From contig NZ_JARYZI010000008.1 of the NCBI RefSeq assembly GCF_029914245.1, positions 1 through 64,000 of the forward strand: a stretch of 64,000 nt of DNA, in the 5' to 3' direction. Numbering within the stretch: the first letter of the stretch is position 1; each line of letters begins with the position of its first letter. This stretch comes from Fusibacter bizertensis. Its GTDB lineage: Bacteria; Bacillota; Clostridia; Peptostreptococcales; Acidaminobacteraceae. The notes beneath the pieces were generated by a model. It did not search any database. It was not told where the DNA came from and was given only the letters and a program-made list of their open reading frames with translations. Below, in pieces: positions 35,239 through 44,126 of the stretch. Both the position numbers and the translations under genes were made by a program.

Positions 35239-36831
35239 CTAGATTTCCATCAAAATATAAGTGATGTCATCATTTAAAACATCTTTCACAGGATTAATCA
35301 TATTTACAATTAGATCATTTAATTCTTCAATTGATACAAATCTATGGTCTGTTAAAAATTTAATTAACTCCTCGTTATTAAAGGTATTGTTCTTTTCATC
35401 ATCAATTAATCCATCAGTAAAAAACAAAAGTCGATCCCCTTTTTCGAGTTTAATTCGTTCACTTTTAAACTCAGGTGTTATGAACTCACTGAGTTTGCAA
35501 ATTGGAAAACCTTCACTTTTATCTAAAAAATCAACTTTTCCGTTCTTTTTTATACGTATAGGACTACAATTTAGCCCTGCTGAACAATATGTTAACATTT
35601 TTGTACTTAAATTCATAGTCGCATAAAAAACAACCATGTGCATTTCATCTGGAAAATTCATCTCATTAAATTGATCATAAAAGTGAGATAACATGCGTTC
35701 TGGCTTTAATCCTCTAAATAATTGTTGGTTTTTTTCACCAAATTTAAGGTAGTTACTACTAAACATCGTTAAAAGAGCTGCGGAAATTCCATGTCCCGAA
35801 ACATCCATCAAGTAAAGCGCTACGTTATCATCATCCAATCTATAGTGATCGAAAAAGTCACCACTTAAACGTTCACATGGCATATATTCTGAAAATATTT
35901 TTACATCTCTATAGTAGGCTTTAGGACTAGGCAATAGGGATTGTTGTATTTTCTTGGCATACTCAAGTTCATCTATAAATTTTTGATTTACTTCTCTCAC
36001 TTGATACGTTTTTTTATCAATTATTTTTTTCAAATTCATCGCATATAGATTAAACTGTCTTTGCAAAACCCTTTGTTCACCTTCAGGAATAACAAAATTA
36101 TTACGATTAACTTGATAAAAGAAAAAGATAAAACCTAATGTCTGCAAAATATAACTTTGAATTTGCATATAAAAGCTACTAATCGTTAGTGTTAAAAAGA
36201 GTTGCGCTACTAACATCGTACTAAAAGCAAATAAAGAGGCATACGTATTACTACCTTTCTCTCTTAGTATTAGTTCATAATTGAGAACAACCAACAGCAT
36301 TACAGAAAGACCATGTATAAAAAAAGTAATCATTTCTTGGTTAGCTTGAGTTCTAAGAGAACCATAAACGACTATAAGCTCTAAAACGACAATTAGCACG
36401 CCTACTATTAACATGTGAATTGCATGCGAATAAAGCCAGGTTAATTTCCTTTGAAAATTCAAGGTCAGTACCCCGGTGACAAAGATCAATTTTCCAAAGC
36501 CAAGAAGCAAAGTCACAATTTCTAGTGTATTAATAGGCGCTGCAAAAATCACTACAATCGCTAAAATGATATTTGCAATCATAATAAATGAATAAAAAGA
36601 AATTGCGACATAGATTTCATCAATTTTGACTCGGCTTGTATAATAGGTTGCATTGGCCAACAATACCAGAACTACTAAATTAAATAGTAGTACCACGACA
36701 AAGTAACTTCTTGTATAATCAATTAACTTTTCAAATACAAAGACATTATTGATCACCATGATTGCCAATGCTATCGCAATCGATATAATATAGGATTTTC
36801 TTTCCATCGAACGTTCTTTGGCTTCTCCCAT
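35239..36831 (-). CDS. Membrane-bound SpoIIE/RsbU-type PP2C serine phosphatase
   Basis: About 530 residues. Seven or eight membrane helices occupy the first ~235 residues; a probable coiled coil (KKIIDKKTYQVREVNQKFID) leads to a PPM phosphatase domain with EYMPCERLSGDFFD and LMDVSGHGISAALL, carrying the metal-binding Asp residues. Such proteins dephosphorylate anti-anti-sigma factors in partner-switching stress pathways. No anti-sigma or STAS gene is nearby. ATG 36831 follows GGAGG; it lies 25 bases after the nucleoside kinase gene, last in the operon. Confidence 0.83.
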   Translation of the reverse strand: MGEAKERSMERKSYIISIAIALAIMVINNVFVFEKLIDYTRSYFVVVLLFNLVVLVLLANATYYTSRVKIDEIYVAISFYSFIMIANIILAIVVIFAAPINTLEIVTLLLGFGKLIFVTGVLTLNFQRKLTWLYSHAIHMLIVGVLIVVLELIVVYGSLRTQANQEMITFFIHGLSVMLLVVLNYELILREKGSNTYASLFAFSTMLVAQLFLTLTISSFYMQIQSYILQTLGFIFFFYQVNRNNFVIPEGEQRVLQRQFNLYAMNLKKIIDKKTYQVREVNQKFIDELEYAKKIQQSLLPSPKAYYRDVKIFSEYMPCERLSGDFFDHYRLDDDNVALYLMDVSGHGISAALLTMFSSNYLKFGEKNQQLFRGLKPERMLSHFYDQFNEMNFPDEMHMVVFYATMNLSTKMLTYCSAGLNCSPIRIKKNGKVDFLDKSEGFPICKLSEFITPEFKSERIKLEKGDRLLFFTDGLIDDEKNNTFNNEELIKFLTDHRFVSIEELNDLIVNMINPVKDVLNDDITYILMEI

Positions 36832-36856
36832 AACGCCTCCAACCAACAACTACTAC

Positions 36857-38503
36857 TTATAAATCAAATCCACTACCACCGATAAACTCTTTAAGGATCG
36901 ATACTTTTGGTACAAGTTCATCTTCATCTATTGATTTGAAATAGCCTAGAAATTTTCTGAGCAAAAGCGCTTCACTATATTCAGGTTCTTCTTGAGTAAT
37001 TGCCTCTAGTAAGGGTAAAGCATGCTTTTTTAGTACCGCAAGTTCATATGGTAAAGCTGTATTAAAAACTTCATCTGCTTGCTCTTGAAAAGGAAAAATA
37101 TTGATCTCTTCGCCTCTACGAACCGAAGCCCACATCCCTATAGTTCGCTTTGCTGAATGACCTCTAAATTGATTATCTCTGACAATTCTACGAAGAAGTC
37201 TTGTCTGTGTCGTTGGAATGCGATTATGTTCATCAATGTTAAGTTGTGTTAAAGCACTTACATAAATTTTAAATTTATCACGTTTAAAAATATGACTTGT
37301 TAGCGCTTCATTAAGTCCATGTATACCCTCAATTATAATAGGTTGTTCTTCCTTGATTTGAATTGGATTATTCTTATATTCTCTTTGCCCAATTTGAAAA
37401 TTGAATACGGGCAAATCAACTGGTTCTCCATCAAGCAAACCGTTAAGATCAATGTTGAACTGTTCAACATCAACTGCTTTTAGTGATTCAAAGTCATAAT
37501 CCCCATTTTCATCAAGTGGCGTTTTATCTCGGTTGACAAAATAGTTGTCAGTAGACATAGTAATAGGGTTGAGACCATTTACGCGAAGTTGAATTCTTAG
37601 TCTATTGGCAAAAGTAGTCTTTCCAGAAGAAGAAGGACCAGCAATTAAAATCACACGCTTTTTCTTTCTTGTAATTTCGTCTGCAATTGATGCAATCTTT
37701 TTCTCATGTAAAGCTTCAGCAATTTGTATCAACTCTTTATGTTGATCATTTAAAATCAACATGTTTAAATTGCTGACATAAGCAATATTCATGATTTTCG
37801 ACCACTGCTCAGATTCTTTAAATACTTCAGCTACTTTAGGTGATTCAATAAACTCAGGAACTTTGAAAGGGCTATATTTAGTTGGATGCATCAAGATTGC
37901 ACCCTCGTCATATTTGATGAAATCAAATATCTTAATATAGCCTGTACTCGGTACCATATAGCCATAAAAATAATTAAGTACACCATCGCACTCATATAAT
38001 CTAATGTCATTTCTGGGTCTGAATTTCATGAGTTCGACTTTTGAAGTCATATGAAATTTTTCAAAAGTCTTAGTCGCATCTTCTACAGAGTAATGTGCCG
38101 TATTGAAAGGGAGATCCAGTTCCGAATAAGCTCTCATTTTATCTAAAATTAGTAAATAATCATCATGTGTTAATCGACGTTCATAATCAAACTCACAGTA
38201 TAATCCCTTGCTCAGTGAGTGTTCAATACGTACTCGGATACCATCAAAACAAGCAAGCGCTGCTCTTGTCATCAAAAAAGCCAAACTGCGCTGATAAATT
38301 TTCTCACCGTCTGAATGTTGTAAATCAATAAACTCAACTTCACACCCTTCGACAATTTCATGGGTAAGCTCTCTCAACATATTGCCACACTTAGCTGCGA
38401 CTATCAAAGGCATATCTGGTGTTTGTATTTGTTTTGAAATCATTTCATAAGTATCACCTAATTTAAACTCGAACTTACCATGTTTTTTCACTGAAACTTC
38501 CAT
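36857..38503 (-). CDS. Uridine kinase-like nucleoside kinase with TGS and ThrRS-type SAD domains
   Basis: 548 residues. The N-terminus resembles a TGS domain, residues about 65-180 the threonyl/alanyl-tRNA synthetase second additional domain, and the C-terminus a P-loop uridine kinase/phosphoribulokinase module with Walker A AGPSSSGKTT and IIEGIHGLNE. This three-part arrangement is conserved in Clostridia. It probably phosphorylates a nucleoside; the role of the synthetase-like part is unknown. Eight to nine bases separate it from the HEPN-like gene upstream. Confidence 0.85.
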   Translation of the reverse strand: MEVSVKKHGKFEFKLGDTYEMISKQIQTPDMPLIVAAKCGNMLRELTHEIVEGCEVEFIDLQHSDGEKIYQRSLAFLMTRAALACFDGIRVRIEHSLSKGLYCEFDYERRLTHDDYLLILDKMRAYSELDLPFNTAHYSVEDATKTFEKFHMTSKVELMKFRPRNDIRLYECDGVLNYFYGYMVPSTGYIKIFDFIKYDEGAILMHPTKYSPFKVPEFIESPKVAEVFKESEQWSKIMNIAYVSNLNMLILNDQHKELIQIAEALHEKKIASIADEITRKKKRVILIAGPSSSGKTTFANRLRIQLRVNGLNPITMSTDNYFVNRDKTPLDENGDYDFESLKAVDVEQFNIDLNGLLDGEPVDLPVFNFQIGQREYKNNPIQIKEEQPIIIEGIHGLNEALTSHIFKRDKFKIYVSALTQLNIDEHNRIPTTQTRLLRRIVRDNQFRGHSAKRTIGMWASVRRGEEINIFPFQEQADEVFNTALPYELAVLKKHALPLLEAITQEEPEYSEALLLRKFLGYFKSIDEDELVPKVSILKEFIGGSGFDL

Positions 38504-38512
38504 GTTCTCCCC

Positions 38513-39337
38513 CTATTCAAAGTTTGCATTTGAGCTATTATTTATCTTAAAAAAGGTTTTATAATCTTGAGCAAGCAACTCCAATATCAATTCGTTTACA
38601 ATCGAATACTTGTATCGTTGTACTTCAATTCCTAAAGACATCAAACAAGCTCTGAAGTCGTCGAGTACATTATAAGGGTTGCCATATACACGCTGAATTT
38701 CTTCAGCACTAACACCTTTGAAACCATGACCGATTAGAGAATTGTGCCTTAGCTCTATAAGTTGATTCATCTTTTCTGAATTCATTAACTTGATAATCGG
38801 ATCAACGACAGCAGTGTTTTTGTCATACTTTCTAAAATAAGAATTCAAGGCAAAGATCAAATTGTTATTAAAGATTTTATAGTGATTTCTAAGAATTTTG
38901 AGAATTTCTTTTTTCTGTAGAAAACGCATCTGAAAAGTAAAATTGCGATCTGGAAGTTGACTTTTAATAAACATAAACTTATAAATAGCTTCTTTGAAAC
39001 GGTAAACTCTACCTAAAAAATCAATATATTCTTCATTGACGATCTGAAACTTTAAGTTTTCTAAGAGTTCCGACATCAGCACATCTGGTTGACCGTCATT
39101 GAGTGACTCCAAATTCGCCATTAAATCAACACACACGGGGTATTTCTGTGCACTTTCCGAGAGTCTCCTTAGATGCTTTCTAGCAGTATAAAAGTCAAAG
39201 TTAACTGCATAACGACAAGAGTTTATAATTACTGCGGAATCCATGTTTTCCATACCCTTATCCTTTAGCACCTCATAAGCACCGCAGTAATCATAACGCT
39301 CGATAAGTTTTTTCATAACTTGCATGGATTCTACCAT
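38513..39337 (-). CDS. CARF-less Csm6-like HEPN-domain protein (Cas02710/TIGR02710-like C-terminal region)
   Basis: 274 residues, fully helical. ELRHNSLIGHGFKG holds an Rx6H signature (Arg197, His204) with the downstream Gly-Phe that characterises the HEPN RNase domain of Csm6-type proteins. The preceding helices (YDYCGAYEVLKD, NFDFYTARKHLRRL, ELLENLKFQ then FLGRVYRFKEA) follow the same order as the C-terminal half of Cas02710 proteins. The CARF ligand-sensing domain is absent and there is no CRISPR locus in the window. It sits in an operon with rluD-type, nucleoside kinase and phosphatase genes. It could cleave RNA; activation and target are unknown. GGAGG precedes ATG 39337. Confidence 0.6.
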   Translation of the reverse strand: MVESMQVMKKLIERYDYCGAYEVLKDKGMENMDSAVIINSCRYAVNFDFYTARKHLRRLSESAQKYPVCVDLMANLESLNDGQPDVLMSELLENLKFQIVNEEYIDFLGRVYRFKEAIYKFMFIKSQLPDRNFTFQMRFLQKKEILKILRNHYKIFNNNLIFALNSYFRKYDKNTAVVDPIIKLMNSEKMNQLIELRHNSLIGHGFKGVSAEEIQRVYGNPYNVLDDFRACLMSLGIEVQRYKYSIVNELILELLAQDYKTFFKINNSSNANFE

Positions 39338-39345
39338 AAAGCCTC

Positions 39346-40257
39346 CTAAGAGTGTAATTTCACAAAATCTTCTATCTCTGTGGACTTAGCTTCAAAAGTA
39401 CGTCCTTCGATAATCATACGGTTACTATGAAGTAACTGGTTACTTAAACCATCAACACGTCTTCCACCATATTTAAGGTCGCCTACTATAGAATGACCCA
39501 AAAGTTGCATTGATGCTCTAATCTGGTGACTACGACCTGTAAGGAGTTCAACTTCAACCAAAGTGTACTCACCTATATACTCTCCAAACTGCTGAAGGGG
39601 TTTGTATTTTGAGTGGCAGTATTTTGCTTCATCTGAATCTCTCGCTACAATTCTAACTTTATTTTGAATTTCGTCTTTAATTAAATAGCCTTTAACTTCA
39701 CCAGGTTTTGAAAGTTTACCATGTACGACGCAAATATAGAACTTTTCAACATCGCGCTCACGCATAAGTGTATTGTATTTTTTTAACGCTTCATATGTCT
39801 TAGCAAATATAACTACACCACTTGTGTTTTTATCAAGGCGATGAACTGGAGCTGGTCTAAAAGTGTTTGTGCACAAATCTCTCAGGTAATAATGAACCAT
39901 TGTCGCCAATGTGTTTTTATATTCCGATTTATCAGGATGTGTCAAGACACCCTTTGGTTTATTGAGGACCAAAATTTCTTCGTCTTCGAATACAATATCA
40001 AGACCTATCTTTTCTGGTTTAACAGGTACAAATGGTTTTACCATTGCATCGATGCTCTCTTCAGTCAAGTAAATTTCGAGAATATCATTTTCCATTAAAA
40101 AATAATCTTCTTGAGTCATTCGTTTACCATTAATTTTAAATACTTTTTTTCGGATTAATTTATAGATATTGCTTCTCGTTGTATTGTTAAAGTATTTGAG
40201 CAAATATCTATCCAAGCGTTGTTCAGATTCGTTTTTTGTAATTTCAATTTTCCTCAT
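39346..40257 (-). CDS. RluA/RluD-family pseudouridine synthase
   Basis: 303 residues. An N-terminal S4 RNA-binding domain (about 10-70, LDRYLLKYFNNTTRSNIYKL) precedes a catalytic domain with HRLDKNTSGVVIFAKT, whose Asp is the nucleophile, and TGRSHQIRASMQLLGHSIVGD. It converts uridines to pseudouridine in 23S rRNA or tRNA; the RluC/RluD subgroup is likely but the site is unknown. First gene of the operon that continues to 35239. Confidence 0.88.
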   Translation of the reverse strand: MRKIEITKNESEQRLDRYLLKYFNNTTRSNIYKLIRKKVFKINGKRMTQEDYFLMENDILEIYLTEESIDAMVKPFVPVKPEKIGLDIVFEDEEILVLNKPKGVLTHPDKSEYKNTLATMVHYYLRDLCTNTFRPAPVHRLDKNTSGVVIFAKTYEALKKYNTLMRERDVEKFYICVVHGKLSKPGEVKGYLIKDEIQNKVRIVARDSDEAKYCHSKYKPLQQFGEYIGEYTLVEVELLTGRSHQIRASMQLLGHSIVGDLKYGGRRVDGLSNQLLHSNRMIIEGRTFEAKSTEIEDFVKLHS

Positions 40258-40332
40258 ATTCGTACGGGTATTCTCTATACCCTCTCCTTATTCAAAAGTG
40301 TTCTATTGTTATGTTTCACAGTTTTAACTCTG

Positions 40333-41163
40333 TTAGTATTCAATGGTCAATAGTTTGTATGATTTAATTACCTTATACCCTATTCTATCATAAAGTGCTC
40401 TTGCATTTGGGTTGTTATCCTTCACAAAAAGATACGGTTTTTTATGTCTTTCAAGTAAAATCTTGGTCAATTCACTAGAAATCACTTCTCCAAAACCTCT
40501 TTTTCTATACTTAGGAGATACATAGATCCCAGAGAGTATCCCCATATGTTCAGTTTCATCTTCAATCATACCTTGTGCAACAATTTCATGACCAATTACT
40601 CCCAAAAGGTAATTATCCTGAGCAATTAGCTCTTTGAATTCTTTTACAATGTCATTGATGGCTTTGACTTGTCTTCCAAAATGTGTTTCAACATCTATGA
40701 AAAATTTCAAATCATTTAAAAGTTCATCCACCAGTTTATTTGAACCTGTAACAAGATCAATTTCATTGCTAGCCTTTATTGATAAATGATCACTTTCAAA
40801 CCCCATAAGCGTCGCCATAGACTCTGATGTAGACGAAACAGTTCTACAAATTAATTTGTAGATCCCATCAACCATGGGAGATGTCCCCTTCACAAATTTA
40901 GGTTTGTGAAATTTAATGGCTTTTAATAAGTCTAAATTCCCTAAAATTCTAGGATTCTTGCAGTGAAGACTCATTACTCTTTTCGCAGAAAAATAAAAGA
41001 CGCCTATTAATGTGTCTTCTTCCATATACCCATAAAAAACGCCCTGTGCTTCTTGGTTTTTTAAAAGTTCTAATGGTTTTAATAAATATATTGTTTCATC
41101 ACCACAGCTTGATACATAAGCAGCAAGCTGTGGTATATGCATCTCTTCTAATTTGATAAACAT
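40333..41163 (-). CDS. GNAT-family N-acetyltransferase
   Basis: 276 residues. The acetyl-CoA-binding core is at the C-terminus: GILSGIYVSPKYRKRGFGEV (motif A, with RxxGxG) and NPNARALYDRIGYKVI (motif B). The N-terminal half is a variable substrate region. ATG 41163 (GAGGTG upstream) is preferred to the TTG at 41175. Substrate unknown. It is divergent from the small gene at 41285. Confidence 0.8.
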   Translation of the reverse strand: MFIKLEEMHIPQLAAYVSSCGDETIYLLKPLELLKNQEAQGVFYGYMEEDTLIGVFYFSAKRVMSLHCKNPRILGNLDLLKAIKFHKPKFVKGTSPMVDGIYKLICRTVSSTSESMATLMGFESDHLSIKASNEIDLVTGSNKLVDELLNDLKFFIDVETHFGRQVKAINDIVKEFKELIAQDNYLLGVIGHEIVAQGMIEDETEHMGILSGIYVSPKYRKRGFGEVISSELTKILLERHKKPYLFVKDNNPNARALYDRIGYKVIKSYKLLTIEY

Positions 41164-41284
41164 AAAACACCTCAAAAAAATTGTAACACGAAAGTAATCT
41201 ATTTGGGAAGAACAATACTTTTAGAATCAATGGAATTATGCTATTCTATAGGTAGTAGAGCAGTTTTATCAAAGGAGCGTTCAA

Positions 41285-41806
41285 ATGTTTGAAAAAATTA
41301 AAGACTTTTTATATGACATCAGTGACATTTTTTTGTCTCTGCTGATAATAGGACTCATATTCTTCGCAGTTTCCTGGAAAATTTCAGATACTCTTAGTAT
41401 TGATATAGATGCTCCTGGTACAACAGTAGAAACTGAAGCGACTACAGAAGGTAGTTCAATCGTAGTAACACCAGTTGAACCAACTGAGGCAACTATAGAA
41501 ACCTCTGAAGGTGAAACATCAGAGGGAGAACCAACTGAAAACACAACCGAAGTGACCACAGAAGCCCCAACACAACCAGCAACACAAGCGGGTGTCCTCG
41601 AAAACTTCGTCGTTGCAGATGGAGAACTAGGATATACTATCGGTAAACATCTTGAAGAACAAGGTTTTGTTTACGATTCTGACGACTTCGTCAAACGCTT
41701 AATTGAGATGGGCTACGATAGTAAGTTAAGAGCGGGCACATTTAAACTTAGCAAAACAGATTCACTCGATACCATCATTAAAGTATTGGCTGGACAAGGA
41801 AGATAA
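41285..41806 (+). CDS. Membrane protein with Thr/Glu-rich linker and MltG-like domain
   Basis: 173 residues. A transmembrane segment (about 12-32, ISDIFLSLLIIGLIFFAVSW), a linker of about 60 residues rich in Thr, Glu and Pro, then a C-terminal domain (FVVADGELGYTIGKHLEEQG, then LRAGTFKLSKTDSLDTII). The last part matches the LysM-like N-terminal region of MltG/YceG endolytic transglycosylases, but the catalytic domain is missing. It is likely an extracellular peptidoglycan-associated protein. AAAGGAG precedes the ATG and a terminator follows. Confidence 0.7.
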   Translation: MFEKIKDFLYDISDIFLSLLIIGLIFFAVSWKISDTLSIDIDAPGTTVETEATTEGSSIVVTPVEPTEATIETSEGETSEGEPTENTTEVTTEAPTQPATQAGVLENFVVADGELGYTIGKHLEEQGFVYDSDDFVKRLIEMGYDSKLRAGTFKLSKTDSLDTIIKVLAGQGR

Positions 41807-41827
41807 TATTTCTTAAAACAAACGAAT

Positions 41828-41875
41828 AAGCTGCCTCAAATGATGCATTAATCATATTGAGACAGCTTTTTTTAT
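41828..41875 (+). terminator. rho-independent terminator after MltG-like gene
   Basis: AAGCTGCCTCAA (41828-41839) pairs with TTGAGACAGCTT (41857-41868), one mismatch, followed by a T-run. It reaches into the last codon of the oppositely oriented RsuA-type gene. Confidence 0.7.
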
Positions 41876-42612
41876 TGATTGATCTCTACTCCTTGAACCA
41901 ATAACTTAAGCTCATCTTCAGACAATTCTTTGTAACTACCAAGTTCAAGTTCTGGATCGAGTGTAAGTGCATTCATCATCGTTCTCTTTAGATATACTAC
42001 TAGCCCGCCTTGCGCTTCAAACATACGCTTAACCTGATGAAACTTTCCTTCATGAATCGTCAACGTCACGTTTGAAAAACCATCTTTTACACTATCTATG
42101 ATAAGTTCAGCTGGTTTACATGCATATCCGTCATCAAGCACTATGCCTTTAGCAAAAGCATCTATATCTGCATCTCCAACTACTCCTTCAACTTTAGCAA
42201 TATAGGTCTTAGGAACATGCTTTTTAGGGGACAGAAGATTATGTGTAAGTTCTCCATCATTTGTAATTATAAGCAACCCCTCAGTGTCTATATCAAGCCT
42301 ACCTACAGGAAAAAGTTCATAGTGTTTATATGATTCATCAATGAGATCAATTACAGTTTCATGATGGTTATCTTCTGTTGCAGATATCACACCTTGGGGC
42401 TTGTTGAGCATCAAATAGAGATATTTTTTATAAGTTACGATTTCCCCTCTATAAGTAACTTCATCTTCGTCTGAATCTATTTTCTCTTTTCCTACTCTAA
42501 CTGTCATCCCGTTGACTTTAACTTGTCCAAAGCGAAGAGCATCTTTCACTTCACTTCTTGTACCTTTTCCCATATTTGAAAGCATTTTATCAAGTCTTAT
42601 TTTCTCGCCCAT
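41872..42612 (-). CDS. RsuA/RluB-family 16S/23S rRNA pseudouridine synthase
   Basis: 246 residues. An S4 domain at the N-terminus (IRLDKMLSNMGKGTRSEVKD) and the catalytic segment PVGRLDIDTEGLLIITNDG with the nucleophilic Asp, followed by HNLLSPKKHVPKTY, place it in the RsuA group. It isomerises one uridine in rRNA. The start ATG 42612 has an imperfect ribosome binding site (GACGAG). It lies 25 bases downstream of the RsmF-type gene in the same direction. Confidence 0.88.
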   Translation of the reverse strand: MGEKIRLDKMLSNMGKGTRSEVKDALRFGQVKVNGMTVRVGKEKIDSDEDEVTYRGEIVTYKKYLYLMLNKPQGVISATEDNHHETVIDLIDESYKHYELFPVGRLDIDTEGLLIITNDGELTHNLLSPKKHVPKTYIAKVEGVVGDADIDAFAKGIVLDDGYACKPAELIIDSVKDGFSNVTLTIHEGKFHQVKRMFEAQGGLVVYLKRTMMNALTLDPELELGSYKELSEDELKLLVQGVEINQ

Positions 42613-42637
42613 ATTAACTCGTCTCCATTTCTAATTT

Positions 42638-43966
42638 TTATAACATTCTCCAAGAAGGTGGATACATGTTTTTTACAGTTCCACTTGAAAGTTTTGCAAA
42701 ACCAAGCGGAAATCCATCTGTACAAACAAGATGTAACCCTTCCGTTTTTACGTCTACAAAAATTGTTTCACCCTTTAGATACTTTACAGTATCAAAATTT
42801 TGGGATTCAAGATCCAAAATTGGTGTAAAGTTTTCTGATTTGAGGTATAGTGCAAGTGCTTGACTAGGTGTAAATCGCCCTTTCTTGATTTCACCAAGCA
42901 GTAGCCCTTCACGCACGACTCTAAGTCCTTTAGTTGGCACTTTATACTCCGGTTTCAAAATAAGTCTTTCTCCTTCGAGTACAAAATGACCTACTAAAGG
43001 TTCTTTCATATGCTTGTCCATAAAAAGCTTGAAAATCTCGGGCGGTTCATTATCAACATATTTTTCTCTTGATTTTACATGAGACGTACTACCAGATAAA
43101 CTCCCTATAAAATGACCTTCACCACGCTGTAAATGTGGCCATATATGTGTCATATATTTAGTGTTTTCATCATCATATGCGATACCCGATAGTTGAATTT
43201 CTCTTTGTGAAAACAACTCTGTTTGATTAAGCAGATAAGCAATTTGATCTTCGTTTTCGGTTTCGGCAAATGTACAAGTTGAATAGACAATTTTCGAATC
43301 ATCACTCATAAGATTTTCTAACTGATCAATAATTTCACGTTGGATGTTATGACATTCGGCAGGCCCATAAGTTTCCCATGATTTCACTGCTCTCGGATCT
43401 TTTCTAAACATCCCTTCTCCAGAACATGGTGCGTCAACTAGTATGCTATTAAAACAATTGCCGATCACTTTAGCGATTTTGTCTGGAGATTCGTTGAGCA
43501 CAAGTACATTTCGCAGTCCAAATTTTTCAACATTTCTTAGGATTGCTTTAACACGTGTTTCGTTGATATCATTGGTAACAAGTAAACCTCGGTCACCAAT
43601 CAAATTAGAAATTTGCATAGATTTTCCGCCAGGTGCAGCGCAAAGATCAAGACAAAAATCATCAGGGGTTGGATTTAAAGCATTCACTGGTGACATTGCA
43701 GATGGTTCTTGAATATAGTAGAGTCCCGCACTATAGTACGGATGTTTTGTCACCGGATTATCTGGCTGGTAGTAAAAACCATCACTTGTCCATGGAACGG
43801 GTTCTAATTTATAAGGAAAAATCTCAAGAAAATGGTCGACACTTATTTTAAGTGTATTAACGCTTAGGCTTACATGGTAATCTTCATTATACGTCTGGAT
43901 AAAATCGAGATACGATTTTCCTAACTTTTCTTTCATGCGCATGGTAAAAATCTCAGGTAAATTCAC
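42638..43966 (-). CDS. RsmF/NOL1-NOP2-Sun-family RNA cytosine-C5 methyltransferase
   Basis: 442 residues. SAM-binding DLCAAPGGKSMQISN, DAPCSGEGMF (first Cys, product release) and VYSTCTFAETEN (nucleophilic Cys) identify a m5C RNA methyltransferase. The C-terminal ~150 residues resemble the PUA-like region of RsmF/YebU. It likely acts on 16S rRNA, although the position cannot be inferred. It is divergent from fba. Confidence 0.85.
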   Translation of the reverse strand: MNLPEIFTMRMKEKLGKSYLDFIQTYNEDYHVSLSVNTLKISVDHFLEIFPYKLEPVPWTSDGFYYQPDNPVTKHPYYSAGLYYIQEPSAMSPVNALNPTPDDFCLDLCAAPGGKSMQISNLIGDRGLLVTNDINETRVKAILRNVEKFGLRNVLVLNESPDKIAKVIGNCFNSILVDAPCSGEGMFRKDPRAVKSWETYGPAECHNIQREIIDQLENLMSDDSKIVYSTCTFAETENEDQIAYLLNQTELFSQREIQLSGIAYDDENTKYMTHIWPHLQRGEGHFIGSLSGSTSHVKSREKYVDNEPPEIFKLFMDKHMKEPLVGHFVLEGERLILKPEYKVPTKGLRVVREGLLLGEIKKGRFTPSQALALYLKSENFTPILDLESQNFDTVKYLKGETIFVDVKTEGLHLVCTDGFPLGFAKLSSGTVKNMYPPSWRML

Positions 43967-44041
43967 GGGTTACTCCTCATCCCTACGGGATATTTACAAT
44001 CTATTTAAATTTTATGACTAGCAAATTCATAGGACATGTTT

Positions 44042-44047
44042 TATAAT
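44042..44047 (+). promoter_or_regulatory. Candidate -10 box of the fba promoter
   Basis: TATAAT preceded by TGTTT in the divergent gap upstream of fba. No convincing -35 hexamer was found at the usual distance, so this is a weak assignment. Confidence 0.3.
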
Positions 44048-44126
44048 ATCATATATAGCAGGATATTGTTAATAGGTTTGTTTTCAAGATTTGCACTTAA
44101 TCCATATATTAAAAGGAGTGATTACA

